Virus record (IMG/VR): IMGVR_UViG_3300034102_000237
Coordinates: 1 to 22,233 of that record
DNA: 22,233 nucleotides
From: a virus
Strand: one strand, 5' to 3'
Positions 21,598 through 22,233 of this stretch are shown here, piece after piece; the stretch's first letter is position 1, and each line of letters begins with the position of its first letter. The notes beneath the pieces were generated by a model that was given only the letters and a program-made list of their open reading frames with translations, ran no database searches and had not been told where the DNA came from. Both the position numbers and the translations under genes were made by a program.

Positions 21598-22233
21598 TAG
21601 ATTGAATTTAGTATGAGGTTTAAATATTGCGTTGATTTGTTAATTTTATCCTGAGCAAGTTCAATGTCTTGCAGTACGTTTGCACGTTCTAAACGAATCC
21701 GCTTGAATTGATATTTGCCCGGATACTCGGGATGATAAGATATAAAATCGAACCACTTGCGTTCGGTAATAATCATGTAACCAATAATTTGCCAGTAGCA
21801 CTCTTTATAATCCGCTTTTAGATCAGTTGTAAGCGAGTGAACCAAATGCGCAGTAATTGTATAGGGGCATTTGATTTCAATGCCTCCTGCCTCATCTACC
21901 AAGCCATCAGGCGAACCGCCGAAGTTCTCACCATGCGGAATGTAACCCGATTGCGTAACTTTGGTTTGAAACACTTCCTCGTAAATACCAATAGCGATAG
22001 GTTCATGCATTACGCCCCAATCGGTGTACTTGCTTGTAAAATCTTCTTTGGCTGGTTTGCCAGTTAGCTTTTCAGCAATGCACTCCATCACATAAGTAAT
22101 TGCGCCATCCGATAATTTGCCAGCTTCCTTATCGGCTTTTGCTTTTGGTTCGGTCATTAGTCTGTGCAGTTGACTGCAAGAGAAACGCCCCATACGTGAC
22201 TTTAGCCATTCAGGGGTACGTTGGTTTTCGTTT
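21597..22233 (-). CDS. YqaJ-type exonuclease, N-terminus beyond right edge
   Basis: The reading frame is open to the window edge. Beyond the ATG at 22193 the frame codes NENQRTPEWLKSRMGRFSCS, and the Q-R-[TS]-x-E-W-L-x-x-R-x-G-x-[IF]-[ST]-[AC]-S pattern is the canonical YqaJ N-terminal motif. The ATG at 22193 is therefore internal and the gene is partial here. Further motifs are GGSPDGLVDEAGGIEIKCP, where S-P-D-G and E-I-K form the PD-(D/E)xK active site, and YWQIIGYMII, which matches the Q-x-Q/Q-x-x-G region. It is a lambda exo-like 5'-3' exonuclease for recombination. It overlaps the SSB-like gene by one base. Confidence 0.93.
   Translation of the reverse strand, partial: NENQRTPEWLKSRMGRFSCSQLHRLMTEPKAKADKEAGKLSDGAITYVMECIAEKLTGKPAKEDFTSKYTDWGVMHEPIAIGIYEEVFQTKVTQSGYIPHGENFGGSPDGLVDEAGGIEIKCPYTITAHLVHSLTTDLKADYKECYWQIIGYMIITERKWFDFISYHPEYPGKYQFKRIRLERANVLQDIELAQDKINKSTQYLNLILNSI

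Overview
The window reads as a contiguous piece of the genome of a tailed phage or prophage with siphovirus-type head and tail genes. Every supported gene lies on the minus strand, so the gene order runs from the right edge to the left edge. The host is probably a member of the Bacteroidota. Evidence for this is a BT4734/VirE-type primase-helicase, a small protein family ending in an HQLQNLYFALTG-like motif that I associate with Bacteroidota mobile DNA, AT-rich sequence, mostly weak Shine-Dalgarno sites, and elements resembling the Bacteroidota promoter (TTTG / TAnnTTTG). I saw no integrase, repressor, lysis gene, tRNA or rRNA, so lysogeny cannot be judged.

Replication and recombination module (right, about 22233 to 15649): a YqaJ-type exonuclease that runs off the right edge, a small protein with an SSB-like acidic tail (DDDLPF), a small helix-turn-helix protein, a 37-codon ORF, an SF2/SNF2-like helicase coupled to a DNA methyltransferase, a small unknown protein, a VRR-NUC-type nuclease and a 721-residue primase-helicase. 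The primase leader carries an unusually strong Shine-Dalgarno site inside two interleaved inverted repeats, plus a possible 30-residue leader peptide.

Intergenic block 15424-15648: nine copies of the 8-mer TTAATAGG in both orientations, a 12-bp-arm palindrome and an AT-rich direct repeat. It is a candidate replication origin or a dense operator.

Packaging and head module (15423 to 8997): two small unknown proteins, small and large terminase, portal, MuF-like minor head protein with a C-terminal extra domain, HK97-type prohead protease and HK97-fold major capsid protein. The capsid gene is followed by a clear intrinsic terminator.

Accessory cassette (8904 to about 3404): after the terminator comes a candidate promoter overlapped by two 10-bp-spaced direct repeats, a 114-residue unknown protein, a 43-residue ribbon-helix-helix protein and a 58-residue unknown protein. 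Then follow seven tightly overlapping genes: two GT-B glycosyltransferases, two GT-A-like glycosyltransferases, a DUF5672-like protein, a class I methyltransferase and a small Bacteroidota-type protein. The cassette splits the usual capsid-to-connector gene order, so it looks like an inserted, separately transcribed unit that builds or attaches a methylated glycan to the virion or to the host surface.

Connector and tail module (3525 to 1): gp6-like connector, head-closure protein, gp10-like and DUF3168-like tail completion proteins, major tail protein, tail assembly chaperone with a programmed -1 frameshift at an A9 run, and the N-terminal 233 residues of the tape measure protein, which runs off the left edge.
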